Of a DNA stretch of 64,000 bases, positions 1-8,261 are shown in pieces. The notes under the pieces were generated by a model. That model was not told where the DNA came from. It was given only the letters and a program-made list of their open reading frames with translations, and did no database searches. Every line of letters starts with the position of its first letter. Position 1 is the stretch's first letter. The stretch is from Kribbella antiqua. Lineage in GTDB: Bacteria > Actinomycetota > Actinomycetes > Propionibacteriales > Kribbellaceae. The position numbers and the translations under genes are program-made. The stretch is from NCBI RefSeq assembly GCF_004345665.1, contig NZ_SLWR01000006.1:1-64000 (forward strand), written 5' to 3'.

Positions 1-1047
1 CTTGTCGGCGGTGTGGACGATCCACAGCCCGGCCATCCCGTTGGGCAGCGGGACGATCTTGCAGGTGCGTTCGGCGACGGCGGCGCGGTGATCGTGGGTG
101 TCCTCGCGGACGCGGTGTTTGGCGATCTGGCGGCGCAGCGACTCGAGCAGGTTCTTGTGGCTCTGGGCCGCGGCGCGTTTCAGCACGTGCGCCTCGACGG
201 CGTGGGCGGCGTCGTCGGGCAGGTCGGCGGTGGCTTCGGAGATGGCCAGCGCTTTGCCCCAGGTCAGCGCGCCGCACTTCAGGGCGGTGTGGGTGGCGCG
301 CAGGGTGGTGGTGAGGCGCAGCGCGGTGGTGACGTGGCGGGCGACGGTGGTGGGGGACAGGCCGAGGGCGAGGGCGATCTCGGCGTGCCAGGAGCGTTCG
401 GGGTCGATCGGGCGGCCTTTGGTGTCGAGCTGGGTGGGGCGCGGGGATTCGGCGTGTTCGGCCTGGCGTTGCCGGTAGAACGACGCCATCGCCTCGGTCT
501 TGAGGGCCTCGGCCCAGCCGGCCATCCGGGTCGCGGCCTTGAGCAGTTCGATCAGCGCGATCGGCGACATCGCCCGCGGGCGGGTGTCTTCCAGTGCCGC
601 GGCGAGGGCGCCGCCGGGCGGCAGGGACAGCCAGGCCGGGGCGCCCAGGGCCAGCAGGGCGCGTTCGGCCTCGTCCTGCTCCACACCGTGCCATTCCTGC
701 CACTCGAACTCATCCACCCGCGACCACCGACTACCGCCGAGGGCGTCATCGAGTTCGGCGTCCAGCCACTCCTGCTCGGTCAGCACCAGCGGACCGCCCG
801 GGACCTCGGCATCGGTGGGGTAATGCAGGTCATCGGGCACGTAGTCGTAGGCGTCCGACAGGTAGGCGTCGTCCGGCACGGCGGTATCCCAGGCAGTGCG
901 GTGGGCGCAGCAGGCGGCGCGGTCGGGGATTGACGGCGTGGTGGTGTCGCGGACTGACGCAGAGGACACGATCGTCGCGGTGGGCGTGGCCGTATCGGCG
1001 GTGACCTGATGGCCGCCGCCGGGCTGGGTGATCACTAGCCCTCTCAT
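1..1047 (-). CDS. DUF222 / 13E12-repeat family protein, 3' end outside window
   Basis: 349 codons are visible and the frame is still open at base 1. The ATG at 1047 opens MRGLVITQPGGG; an acidic stretch lies around residues 60-130. A helical DUF222-type region follows, with a helix-turn-helix-like segment near residues 222-245 (LALGLSPTTVARHVTTALRL). DUF222 proteins of actinobacteria (13E12 repeat family) usually carry a C-terminal HNH nuclease domain; that part would lie beyond the window, so nuclease activity cannot be confirmed. A TAATAT -10 hexamer ends 6 bases before the ATG and no Shine-Dalgarno is seen, so a leaderless transcript is likely. A LexA-type box overlaps this promoter. The gene abuts an IS481-like relic and a tRNA remnant, as expected of mobile DNA. 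Confidence 0.8.
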   Translation of the reverse strand, partial: MRGLVITQPGGGHQVTADTATPTATIVSSASVRDTTTPSIPDRAACCAHRTAWDTAVPDDAYLSDAYDYVPDDLHYPTDAEVPGGPLVLTEQEWLDAELDDALGGSRWSRVDEFEWQEWHGVEQDEAERALLALGAPAWLSLPPGGALAAALEDTRPRAMSPIALIELLKAATRMAGWAEALKTEAMASFYRQRQAEHAESPRPTQLDTKGRPIDPERSWHAEIALALGLSPTTVARHVTTALRLTTTLRATHTALKCGALTWGKALAISEATADLPDDAAHAVEAHVLKRAAAQSHKNLLESLRRQIAKHRVREDTHDHRAAVAERTCKIVPLPNGMAGLWIVHTADK

Positions 1048-1057
1048 GCACCTATAT

Positions 1058-1073
1058 TAGAACAAGTGTTCGA
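1058..1073 (-). promoter_or_regulatory. Probable LexA (SOS) box over the DUF222 promoter
   Basis: On the minus strand the 16-mer reads TCGAACACTTGTTCTA. It matches the actinobacterial SOS box TCGAAC-N4-GTTCGA at 11 of 12 fixed positions and lies 11-26 bases before the ATG. It sits in the spacer just upstream of the TAATAT -10 hexamer, where LexA would block polymerase. From knowledge of the family, some mycobacterial 13E12-repeat genes carry such boxes and are induced by DNA damage. Confidence 0.7.
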
Positions 1074-1102
1074 TCAATCCAAATCGTGGATCCCGTCTCT
1101 GG

Positions 1103-1545
1103 TGTCATGTCGCAGGACATGGGTGACGGTTCTGTATCAGGACATCGGTGACACTTTCGGGGGGTCTTGGTGGGTGACACTTCGGTGAGTCGGCGGGGTC
1201 GGTGATGCCCGGGGCCGGTCGACTGCGCCGGTGCCGAAGAACAAGTCTGTTGATCCCCGTGTCCGCGCGATCACGCAGTGGCCGCCTGATGCGCCTCGTG
1301 GGGCGGTGACGACCTTCTGTGCCGAGCACGGCATCTCGCGCAAGACGTTCTACGAGAACCGGCGGCGTAGCCTCACCGACGGTGCCCGCGGCGGCGTTGG
1401 AGCCGAGGTCGCGGCGGCCGAAGTCGAGCCCTCGAAGCTGGCCGATGAGGTCAGGCGGCAGGCGATCGGGGCTCGGGCTGCACTCGATTGGCTTGGCGGA
1501 CGGCGTTGGCCGACGAGGAGTACGGCCGCCATAGCGGATGGGTAG
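1103..1545 (+). mobile_element. Left-end relic of an IS481-like insertion sequence
   Basis: The stretch starts with TGTCATGTCGCAGGACATGG, resembling IS481-type termini. AGGACAT-N-GGTGAC occurs twice (1114-1127 and 1139-1152), as expected of subterminal transposase sites. A decayed transposase start follows at 1231. No right end or DDE catalytic region is present, so the element is truncated and dead. The family call rests on the transposase N-terminus. Confidence 0.6.
1231..1545 (+). pseudogene. Truncated, frameshifted IS481-family transposase N-terminus
   Basis: The GTG at 1231 opens MPKNKSVDPRVRAITQWPPD, then a helix-turn-helix region with FCAEHGISRKTFYENRRR, typical of the IS481 transposase N-terminus. 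After about residue 50 the expected AALEPRSRRPK segment appears only in the +1 frame (near 1395-1430). The frame then returns for SKLADEV at about 1435. Two compensating frameshifts are therefore visible. The reading stops after about 104 codons, before the DDE integrase core. It cannot encode an active transposase. Confidence 0.7.
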
Positions 1546-1602
1546 CCACGCTCACACCATCGCGTGGTCGACTCATCCCATCACCTTGACCCTGCGGAGC
1601 TT

Positions 1603-1648
1603 TGGAGCGGATGAACGGGAATCGAACTCGCATTCTCAGCTTGGGAAT
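1603..1648 (-). other. tRNA-Gly(CCC) 3' half remnant, probable attachment site
   Basis: The minus strand reads as the 3' half of a glycine tRNA: anticodon loop TTCCCAA, 3' anticodon stem GCTGA, T-loop TTCGATT, then ATCCGCTCCA including the encoded CCA. The 5' half is missing. The T-stem has a mismatch and one extra T precedes the acceptor strand, so it is not a functional tRNA. A tRNA 3' half of this length beside a DUF222 gene and an IS relic is the classic footprint of an attL/attR site left by an element integrating at tRNA-Gly. The element itself is not delimited in this window. Confidence 0.6.
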
Positions 1649-1996
1649 CCCACGAAACCTCTTAGGTGAGTCTGAAATGACCGGGTCCGGTTATGGACGC
1701 CCGCGCCCGCTCCGCGGCCTCGGCTGAACACCGCCGAGGATGCACGGGGGATGCACCAATGCTCTAGTTGAACCGGGCCACGGGCAGGGCTAGAGCATGG
1801 GGTCGCCATCGTCGCCACCGTCGCCACCCTCGCCACTTCCGCCAGCCAGTTGCCTCTACGTCTCGGCAGTTGTGGGCCAGGCAGGCCCCTCGACAAGTCC
1901 CAGCCAACCAAACGCGGAAAGGGCGCGCAGCCACGCTTTCTCTGCCACAATCCAATCTGCGACGACGTAGATGCGTGAACCCTGGGAGAGGAACTG
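1649..1996. other. Non-coding stretch before the APH-family gene
   Basis: About 350 bases with no convincing gene. It holds a 9-bp perfect inverted repeat (annotated separately) and a triplet-like run of CGTCGCCAC-type repeats at about 1800-1840. Open frames here look like GC-rich shadows without a recognisable family. It may be decayed DNA of the neighbouring scar. Confidence 0.5.
1759..1798. repeat. 9-bp perfect inverted repeat, 22-nt loop
   Basis: ATGCTCTAG at 1759-1767 is the exact reverse complement of CTAGAGCAT at 1790-1798. No T-run follows, so a terminator role is unproven. It could be a regulator site or a remnant end of a mobile element. Confidence 0.45.
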
Positions 1997-2893
1997 ATGC
2001 CGGACGAACCCGATGCCGAGATCCGACGCCGGGTCGAACAGGCACTGGGCCGGCCGACCACGACCTGGGCCGTCCCCGATACCGGTTGGTCGGGGGCGAT
2101 CCGGCACTCAGTCGGATTGGCCGACGGTACGCGCGTCTTCGTCAAAGCCGCCACCGACGACGATACCGAGCGCTGGCTCCGCACCGAACACCTTTCCCTG
2201 CAGCACGTTCCCGAGCGGTTCGCGCCAGCGATCATCGCGTGGCTCGACGAGCCCGGCCGCCCGATTCTCGTCACTGAAGATCTCAGCCGGGCGCACTGGC
2301 CGGCCAGCCATCAGGGTGTGAATTGGCGCCCCGGCGATATCGATCTCCTACTCACCGCTGTCGCCAATCTTTCAGATATCGAGGCACCGAACGTCTTCTC
2401 ACCCACACCGCGAACGCGCGCTCGCTGGCCCGGCCTACTGTGCGGCCCGGACCGAACGGCCTTCCTCGAATTGCAGCTGTGCTCGGAGAAGTGGCTCGAC
2501 AACGCCGCACCGCAGCTCATCGCCGCCGAATCCCGCTGCGACGAGGACGGAACGAGCCTGGTGCACGGGGATATTCGCAGCGACAATATCTGCATCGACG
2601 GCGACCGGGTGGTTTTCGTCGACTGGAGCCAAACCTCACGCGGCAGCGCCGACCACGATCTGGCCGGATTGCTCCCGACCCTGCACCTGGAAGGCGGCGC
2701 CCTTCCCTACGACGTCATGCCCGACGGCGCACCCTGGGCCGCCGCCGGTGCCGCCACGCTCGCCTATCGCGTCCACCACGATTCCCTGCCGGACTGGCTG
2801 GTCCCGGTGATGATCCGGCTGATCGCGATCGACCTGTCGTGGGCAGCGTCATCGCTGGGGCTTCCGCCACCCGACGGCACCGCCCCGCGCTAA
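1997..2893 (+). CDS. APH-family (aminoglycoside phosphotransferase-like) kinase
   Basis: A 298-residue protein of the aminoglycoside/choline kinase fold. The ATG at 1997 is preceded by GGGAGAGGAACTG, a good ribosome site. Lys50 in RVFVKA is the likely ATP-anchoring lysine. The catalytic loop is SLVHGDIRSDNICI (His190-Gly-Asp192), and VFVDWS (Asp209) supplies the metal ligand. A substrate cannot be deduced; such genes in soil actinomycetes range from antibiotic resistance kinases to sugar or choline kinases. It stands alone between the mobile scar and a convergent protease operon, so context gives no pathway. Confidence 0.85.
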   Translation: MPDEPDAEIRRRVEQALGRPTTTWAVPDTGWSGAIRHSVGLADGTRVFVKAATDDDTERWLRTEHLSLQHVPERFAPAIIAWLDEPGRPILVTEDLSRAHWPASHQGVNWRPGDIDLLLTAVANLSDIEAPNVFSPTPRTRARWPGLLCGPDRTAFLELQLCSEKWLDNAAPQLIAAESRCDEDGTSLVHGDIRSDNICIDGDRVVFVDWSQTSRGSADHDLAGLLPTLHLEGGALPYDVMPDGAPWAAAGAATLAYRVHHDSLPDWLVPVMIRLIAIDLSWAASSLGLPPPDGTAPR

Positions 2894-3277
2894 CCGAACA
2901 ATTCTGGATCATCCGAGTCCGCGTTCTGGCCACCGATCGCGAAGAATCGGCGGGCCGGACGCACCCGGGCCGGTGCAGAACCTGGCCGACGTCGAACGCG
3001 AGTACGCAATTGCTGTCGCCGGACTGCCGCCTCAGGGCGGACTACGCCTTGCGACGTTGGCGATCCGGCCATTAGTTGCCTTCCGCAACTGATGGCTGCG
3101 CATGATCGCGCCGCATTGGGGGACGCATCGACTCCTCGCTCTGGGACGACTCCGCGAACCCCACCACCCCGGAAGTGCTCGGCCGATCTCGCGCAGAGCT
3201 GCTCACGCCGCGCCCGGCGCTTTGTCCTCGACGCGCGTACGCTCGTCGCCGGGGGCAAGCGGCCGGCTGAGCCGACT
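2894..3277. other. Convergent intergenic region, no gene recognised
   Basis: 384 bases between the stops of the APH gene and the htrA-like gene. Both strands have open frames but none resembles a known family or has a good ribosome site. A small dyad AGTTGC-cttcc-GCAACT at 3074-3090 is the only hairpin noticed and is a weak terminator candidate. Confidence 0.4.
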
Positions 3278-4198
3278 TCAGTTGATGAGGCTTTCGACGA
3301 TGGTTTTCATGCGGTCGACCGGGATTGCGAAGCCGATGCCGATGTTGCCGGAGCGGGAGGTGCCGAGGGTGGCGATGGCGGTGTTGACGCCGACGACCTG
3401 ACCGGCGGCGTTGACCAGTGGGCCGCCGGAGTTGCCAGGGTTGATCGCCGCGTCGGTCTGGATCGCCGACTGCCGGGTCCCGTTGTCGCCGAACCGTGCC
3501 TGCCGGTCGACCGCGCTGACGATGCCGGCGGTCACCGTTCCTTCCAGGCCGAGCGGTGAGCCGACGGCCAGCACCGGGTCGCCGACCCGCAGCTGTGCGG
3601 ACCGGCCGAGCGTGAGCGCTCGCAGTCCCTCGGCATCGGCGGTCGAGACCTGAAGGACCGCGAGGTCGTTGTCCGGGTCGGAGCCGAGGATCTCCGCATC
3701 GATCGTCCGGCCGTTCGACAGGACCAGGGAAACATCGCTCGCTCCTTCCACCACGTGCGCGTTGGTGACTACGTGACCCTGCTGGTCGATCGCAAACCCC
3801 GACCCGGTGGCCCGGCCGGCCCGCACCGAGACCACGCCGGGCAAAACGCTCGCCGCCGCGGCTGAGATCGACCCCTGCGCGGCCGCCGGTGGAGCGGCCG
3901 CCTGGGGCAGTTCGACCGCCGTACTCTCGGAGTCGCCCGAGCCCGTGACGGCGCCGGCGATACCGCCGGCCACGATCGAGAGGGCCAGGCTGGCGATGAG
4001 CGTCCGGCCGCGCCGCGCAGCACGGGGAGGGGCCGCCACCCCGGCCTGAGGTGCCGCCGCCGAAGAGGGGGATACGGGCGCGGCGGAGGCCGGGGTGACG
4101 GAGAAGGCGGGCGGCGCCGATGGTGCTACGGGCGCCGCGGGTGGCGGGCCGGGGGCGTAGTGCGGGCCACGGAACGGATGACCGAGATGAGGGCTCAT
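3278..4198 (-). CDS. Membrane-anchored S1C serine protease (HtrA/DegP-like, no PDZ)
   Basis: 306 residues. A Pro/Ala-rich cytoplasmic N-terminus (1-65) leads to one membrane helix (about 66-86) and an extracytoplasmic trypsin-like domain. The catalytic triad is visible: His148 in TNAHVV, Asp178 in DNDLAVLQV and Ser257 in GNSGGPL. The protein ends soon after the protease domain, so the PDZ domain common in HtrA proteins is absent and substrate recognition must differ. AGGAG lies 7 bases before the ATG. It is last in a leftward operon after the VWA gene (9-bp gap), suggesting envelope protein quality control with the MoxR/DUF58/VWA complex. Confidence 0.92.
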   Translation of the reverse strand: MSPHLGHPFRGPHYAPGPPPAAPVAPSAPPAFSVTPASAAPVSPSSAAAPQAGVAAPPRAARRGRTLIASLALSIVAGGIAGAVTGSGDSESTAVELPQAAAPPAAAQGSISAAAASVLPGVVSVRAGRATGSGFAIDQQGHVVTNAHVVEGASDVSLVLSNGRTIDAEILGSDPDNDLAVLQVSTADAEGLRALTLGRSAQLRVGDPVLAVGSPLGLEGTVTAGIVSAVDRQARFGDNGTRQSAIQTDAAINPGNSGGPLVNAAGQVVGVNTAIATLGTSRSGNIGIGFAIPVDRMKTIVESLIN

Positions 4199-4207
4199 CT
4201 GTTGCTC

Positions 4208-5146
4208 CTAAGGGAGGCGCGAGAACCACAGGAGCGACGCCAGGGCGGCCAGCAGAGCCGCGGCCAGGGCGATACCCGCCACCAGGTTGGTGATCTCGCG
4301 TGGTTCGGTGGTCCAGCCGATCGATGACTGGAGGTCGGAGTAGACGTCGCGCAGTTGCTCGTCACTCTCGGCGGCGTAGTACGAGCCGCTGGTCGCGTCG
4401 GCGAGGCCCTTCAGCGCCTCGGTGTCGGCGGGGACCGGGATGTTCCGGCCTTCGAGGTTGACCGTGCCGTCCGGCGTTCCGTACGCGATCGTCGACACCG
4501 GTACGCCGGCCTGCGTGGCAGCCTCGGCGGCTTCGTCGATCGAGCGGCCGGAGGTGTTGCCGCCATCGGACAGCAGCACGATCCGGGCCGGCGGCGGGTC
4601 GTCGGGGGCGACCGAGCTGATCGCCTGCAGGCTGGTCAGTACGGCCTCGCCGATCGCGGTGCTGTCGGTCAGGGCCAGGTTGTTGATCGCGTCCACGGTC
4701 GCCTGGTGGTTCGTACTCGGTGTGGTGACCACGGTCGCCGTACGGGCGAAGGAGACCAGGCCGACGTTGAACTTCTCCGGCAGGTCCTGGACGAACTCGA
4801 CGGCCGCCTGCTTCTCCACCTCGAACCGCGTCGGCGACACATCCGTCGCCGCCATCGAGTTGGACACGTCCAGCGCGACCAGCACGGTAGCCCGCTCACG
4901 CGGCACGCGTACGTCGGCCACCGGGCGGGCGATCGCGATCGTCAGCACGGTCAGTGCGGCCAGGAACGCGACGGCCGGTGCGTGCCGGCGCCAACCGGGC
5001 CGTTGTGGCGCGACCTTGTCCAGCATCGGCAGGGTCGCGAACCGTACGGCGTACTTGCTGCGGCGGCGCTGGGCGATCAGGTAGGCGGCGATCAGCGCCA
5101 CCACCAGCACCAGCAGCCAGAGCCACAGGGGTTGCTCGAATCTCAT
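4208..5146 (-). CDS. VWA-domain membrane protein (BatA-like)
   Basis: 312 residues. N-terminal helices at about 8-25 and 57-74 are followed by a von Willebrand A domain. Its metal-dependent adhesion site is VALDVSNSMA (Asp93, Ser95, Ser97), with a later LLSDGG motif. A C-terminal membrane helix lies at about 288-308. Such proteins work with MoxR ATPases and DUF58 proteins in envelope maturation or stress systems. The start overlaps the DUF58 stop by four bases (ATGA), implying translational coupling. The exact client is unknown. Confidence 0.9.
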   Translation of the reverse strand: MRFEQPLWLWLLVLVVALIAAYLIAQRRRSKYAVRFATLPMLDKVAPQRPGWRRHAPAVAFLAALTVLTIAIARPVADVRVPRERATVLVALDVSNSMAATDVSPTRFEVEKQAAVEFVQDLPEKFNVGLVSFARTATVVTTPSTNHQATVDAINNLALTDSTAIGEAVLTSLQAISSVAPDDPPPARIVLLSDGGNTSGRSIDEAAEAATQAGVPVSTIAYGTPDGTVNLEGRNIPVPADTEALKGLADATSGSYYAAESDEQLRDVYSDLQSSIGWTTEPREITNLVAGIALAAALLAALASLLWFSRLP

Positions 5147-6126
5147 CGGATACCGGTCCTCGAGGTCGAAGGTCGGCGAGTGTGGGCGCGACGCCGGGCA
5201 GTGGCGAAGGCGGCGACCTCGCGGACCCAGTCGGTGTCTGTGCGAAGGACGAGATGGGCCGCGCCGGCCGCGCGGATGTCCCGCGCGGTCTGGGCGCGTT
5301 TGGCCGTCATCACGTCGGCGTACTTCCGCCTGAGCTTCTTGCTGCTGGTCTGGACCTCGCGCCGGCGGCCCGTCTCGGGATCGACCAGGGTGAGCAGCCC
5401 GACCTCGGGCAGCTCGAGTTCGCGCGGATCCAGCACCTCCACTGCGATCACCTCGTGTCGCGCGGCCAGCCGGCGCAGTGGCTCGGCCCAGGTGTCGTCG
5501 TGGAAGTCCGAGACGACCACCCGCAGGCCGGGCCGCGGATGTTCGCGGTTCAGCCGGGTGATCGCCGTACCGAGCCGGACGGCGGGGTGCTGTCCTGGTG
5601 TTGCCCTAGGCAACGACAACAGGGCTCTGAGAGTACGGCGGAGTGCGGCGGCGCCGCCGACATCGGGGATCCGGGACAAACGGTCACCGACGGCGATGCG
5701 GACGCCGAGCCGGTTGCCCGGGCGGTCGGCCAGTAGACCGACTGCGCCGACGACGGCGATGGCGAGATCACGTTTCTCGCTGAGCGCGGTGCCGAAATCC
5801 ATGCTGGCGGACGCGTCCAGGAAAGCCCAGGTCTCCAGTTCACGCTCGGCCAACGGCGCCCGGACGTGCGGCTCGAGCGATCGTGCCGTCACGTTCCAGT
5901 CCATCCGTCGTACGTCGTCCTGGCCGGCCTGGTACGGCCTCGCCTCGTTCGGCTCGGCGCCGGGACCGCTGCGGAGGCCGGTGATCTCGCCGTGCAGGAA
6001 GCCTTCCAGCTTCCGCTTGACCGAGAGCTCCAGCGTCCGCAGCGCCCGCTCGCGCCCGGCCAGCAGATCCGGACCCGCCGGTTGCCTCTCCGGCGAGCCC
6101 GGACCCGTCCCGTGTGGGTCGTTCAT
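5143..6126 (-). CDS. DUF58 protein, MoxR partner
   Basis: 327 residues. The hallmark DUF58 segment is RPYQAGQDDVRRMDWNVTAR (about residues 63-82). A degenerate VWA fold follows, with DASAS at 104-108. No membrane helix is obvious, unlike many longer DUF58 proteins, so this is the short soluble form. It overlaps both neighbours by four bases. MoxR-DUF58-VWA is a conserved trio in which the ATPase is thought to act as a chaperone loading metal or partners onto VWA proteins. Confidence 0.9.
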   Translation of the reverse strand: MNDPHGTGPGSPERQPAGPDLLAGRERALRTLELSVKRKLEGFLHGEITGLRSGPGAEPNEARPYQAGQDDVRRMDWNVTARSLEPHVRAPLAERELETWAFLDASASMDFGTALSEKRDLAIAVVGAVGLLADRPGNRLGVRIAVGDRLSRIPDVGGAAALRRTLRALLSLPRATPGQHPAVRLGTAITRLNREHPRPGLRVVVSDFHDDTWAEPLRRLAARHEVIAVEVLDPRELELPEVGLLTLVDPETGRRREVQTSSKKLRRKYADVMTAKRAQTARDIRAAGAAHLVLRTDTDWVREVAAFATARRRAHTRRPSTSRTGIR

Positions 6127-7160
6127 GCCGCCGACCCTTGAGCGTCGTCGGCCGGGACGACGTGCGGTTGCTCGATGACCTGCAGGATGCGCGAGACCAC
6201 GGAGCGCGGATCGACACCATCGGCCAGGGCGTCGAACGTGAGAACCAGCCGATGCGCCATCACGTCGAGGGCGACGTCGTACACGTCCGCAGGTAGGACA
6301 TAGTCCCGTCCCCGCAACAGCGCCAGCGCCCGCCCGGCGGCGACCAGACCCAGCGTGGCCCGAGGGCTCACGCCGAACTCGAGCACGCCTTGCAGGTCGT
6401 TGATCCCGTATTGCTGCGGCACCCGCGTCGCATGAACCAGCCGTACGACGTACTCCGCCACGGCGTTGTGGACGAACACGTCATCCGTTGCCTCCTGCAA
6501 CTGAGCGACGTGCTCCGGAGTGAGTACGGCGTTCGCGTGCGGGCGATGGGCGCTCATCCGCTGCAGGATGCTGAGCTCCTCCAGCGGGCTCGGGTAGTCC
6601 ACCATGATCTTGAGCAGGAACCGGTCCCGCTGCGCCTCCGGGAGTGCGTACACGCCATCGGACTCGATCGGGTTCTGCGTCGCGAGCACCAGGAACGGCT
6701 CGGGCAGCTTGTAACTGCGGCCGCCGATGCTGACCTGGTTCTCGGCCATTGCCTCCAGCAACGCGGACTGCACCTTCGCCGGTGCGCGGTTGATCTCGTC
6801 CGCGAGTACGAGGTTGGCGAAGATCGGACCGAGCTCGGTGTCGAAGCCTTCGGCCGACGGGCGCCAGATCCGGGTGCCCATGATGTCGCCCGGGACCAGG
6901 TCCGGCGTGAACTGCAGCCGGGAGAAGTTGCCGCCGATCACCTCGGCCAGCGTCCGTACCGCCAGGGTCTTCGCGACACCCGGCACGCCCTCCAGCAGGC
7001 AATGCCCGCGAGCCAGCAGCCCGACCAGCATCCGCTCCACCAGATGGTCCTGTCCGACCACGACCCGCTTCACCTCGAACAGCGCATGCTCCAGCGAAGC
7101 CGTGGTCACGCCCGGCTCACTCCGCCGTACACCACCCGGCGCGGGCTCCCACTGGGTCAT
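6123..7160 (-). CDS. MoxR-family AAA+ ATPase
   Basis: 345 residues. Walker A is GVPGVAKT (58-65), Walker B is LVLADEINR (about 117-125), and a sensor-1 Asn lies in LVLATQNPIE. The C-terminal lid contains GVSPRATLGLVAAGRALA. Length and motif order fit the MoxR/RavA group. The start overlaps the small secreted-protein gene and the stop overlaps DUF58, both by four bases. It probably powers the DUF58/VWA partners encoded downstream. Confidence 0.95.
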   Translation of the reverse strand: MTQWEPAPGGVRRSEPGVTTASLEHALFEVKRVVVGQDHLVERMLVGLLARGHCLLEGVPGVAKTLAVRTLAEVIGGNFSRLQFTPDLVPGDIMGTRIWRPSAEGFDTELGPIFANLVLADEINRAPAKVQSALLEAMAENQVSIGGRSYKLPEPFLVLATQNPIESDGVYALPEAQRDRFLLKIMVDYPSPLEELSILQRMSAHRPHANAVLTPEHVAQLQEATDDVFVHNAVAEYVVRLVHATRVPQQYGINDLQGVLEFGVSPRATLGLVAAGRALALLRGRDYVLPADVYDVALDVMAHRLVLTFDALADGVDPRSVVSRILQVIEQPHVVPADDAQGSAA

Positions 7161-7432
7161 GCGTTCTCGGCCGCGTCAGGCTGGGAGGGCTGCGACGGCT
7201 GGCTCTCGCCCTGCTGGCCCTGGCCTTGGCCCTGCTGACCGCTGCCGTTCTTCTCGGGGCAGTCGCCGCGGCTGTTCGTGCTAGGGGACGGCGTGGTGGC
7301 GCCGTCCTCGATGGTGACGTAGCCCTGCTCGGGCGCCGGGTCGTTGTTCGCGGCGTACGCGAACCCGCCGACTCCGAAAGCGGCCATCACGACCGCGGAA
7401 CCGAGCAGAATCCGTTTGCCAGGGTTGTTCAT
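7157..7432 (-). CDS. Small secreted Gln/Ser/Pro-rich protein, first gene of the MoxR operon
   Basis: 91 residues. A signal peptide (MNNPGKRILLGSAVVMAAFG, cleavage probably after AYA) is followed by about 65 mature residues. The tail is low-complexity (GQQGQGQGQQGESQ and SQPSQPSQPD) with a single Cys. No family is recognised. It is translationally coupled to moxR by a four-base overlap and is divergent from the response regulator gene (136-bp gap). The position suggests a secreted signal or substrate of the envelope operon, but this is inference. Confidence 0.7.
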   Translation of the reverse strand: MNNPGKRILLGSAVVMAAFGVGGFAYAANNDPAPEQGYVTIEDGATTPSPSTNSRGDCPEKNGSGQQGQGQGQQGESQPSQPSQPDAAENA

Positions 7433-7568
7433 CAGTGTCCAACTCCTTCATTCGGTCTTTCAGCGGAGTCCAGACCATCAAAGGAGTGCGAAAACGACCG
7501 GAAAGCCCAGCGAAAGTCCAGCGAAAGAGCGGACCGGTCCGGGGCGTGGGCCCCGCTACCTTGGTCTC

Positions 7569-8261
7569 GTGCGACTACTGGTGGTGGAGGACGAGGAAGG
7601 CCTGGTCAGCGCGCTGCGCTCCGGGCTCGGCCGGGCTGGGTACGCCGTGGACACGGCGCTGACCGGTGCCGAGGCGATGGAGAAGCTCGCGACCACGGCG
7701 TACGACTTGGCGATCCTGGACATCACTCTGCCGGACACCAGCGGCCTCGACCTGTGCCGCGCCGTACGACGGGGTGAGATCGAGGTGGCGTCCGGTCGCG
7801 AGCTACGGGTGCTGATGCTGACCGCGCGGGCCTCGCTGGCCGACCGCGTCCGCGGCCTCGACGAAGGTGCGGACGACTACCTGACCAAGCCGTTCGCCCT
7901 GGTCGAGCTGCTGGCCCGGATCCGCGCTCTGCTCCGCCGCGACGTCACCAACGGCAGCACGCAGCTGCACGTCGGCGACCTGGTGCTCGACTCGTCCCGC
8001 CACCTCGCCACCCGAGCCGGCCGCGAACTTCCGTTGACGTTGAAGGAGTTCGGCGTACTGCGGTATCTGATGTCGCGGCCAGGTCATGTCGTGTCGGCCG
8101 AGGAACTCCTCGAGCACGTCTGGGACGAGAACGCGGACCCGTTCACCCAGAGCGTCCGCGTGACAGTCGGAACGCTGCGCCGCAAACTCACCCAGGAAGG
8201 CGAAGAACCCGTCCTGGAAACCGTGATCGGCCGCGGCTATCGGCTCAGAGGTGACGGATGA
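7569..8261 (+). CDS. OmpR/PhoB-family response regulator
   Basis: 230 residues from the GTG at 7569. Starting here places the first receiver-domain strand at MRLLVVEDEE; upstream in-frame codons give no domain. The receiver has Asp51 as phospho-acceptor (LAILDITLP), the acidic pair in VEDEE and Lys107 in LTKPF. A winged-helix DNA-binding domain occupies the C-terminal half (RVTVGTLRRKL, IGRGYRL). The stop overlaps the kinase start (ATGA). It is divergent from the MoxR operon, which it may regulate together with itself. Confidence 0.95.
   Translation: MRLLVVEDEEGLVSALRSGLGRAGYAVDTALTGAEAMEKLATTAYDLAILDITLPDTSGLDLCRAVRRGEIEVASGRELRVLMLTARASLADRVRGLDEGADDYLTKPFALVELLARIRALLRRDVTNGSTQLHVGDLVLDSSRHLATRAGRELPLTLKEFGVLRYLMSRPGHVVSAEELLEHVWDENADPFTQSVRVTVGTLRRKLTQEGEEPVLETVIGRGYRLRGDG

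Noticed and set aside
13..933. Plus-strand open frame of 306 codons at the left edge
   Set aside because: Antisense to the DUF222 gene, which runs off the edge and has recognisable helical motifs and a promoter.
1603..1648. Functional tRNA gene
   Set aside because: Only the 3' half is present, with a T-stem mismatch and an extra base before the acceptor strand.
4355..6178. 607-codon plus-strand open frame over VWA and DUF58
   Set aside because: Antisense shadow of genes with clear domains.
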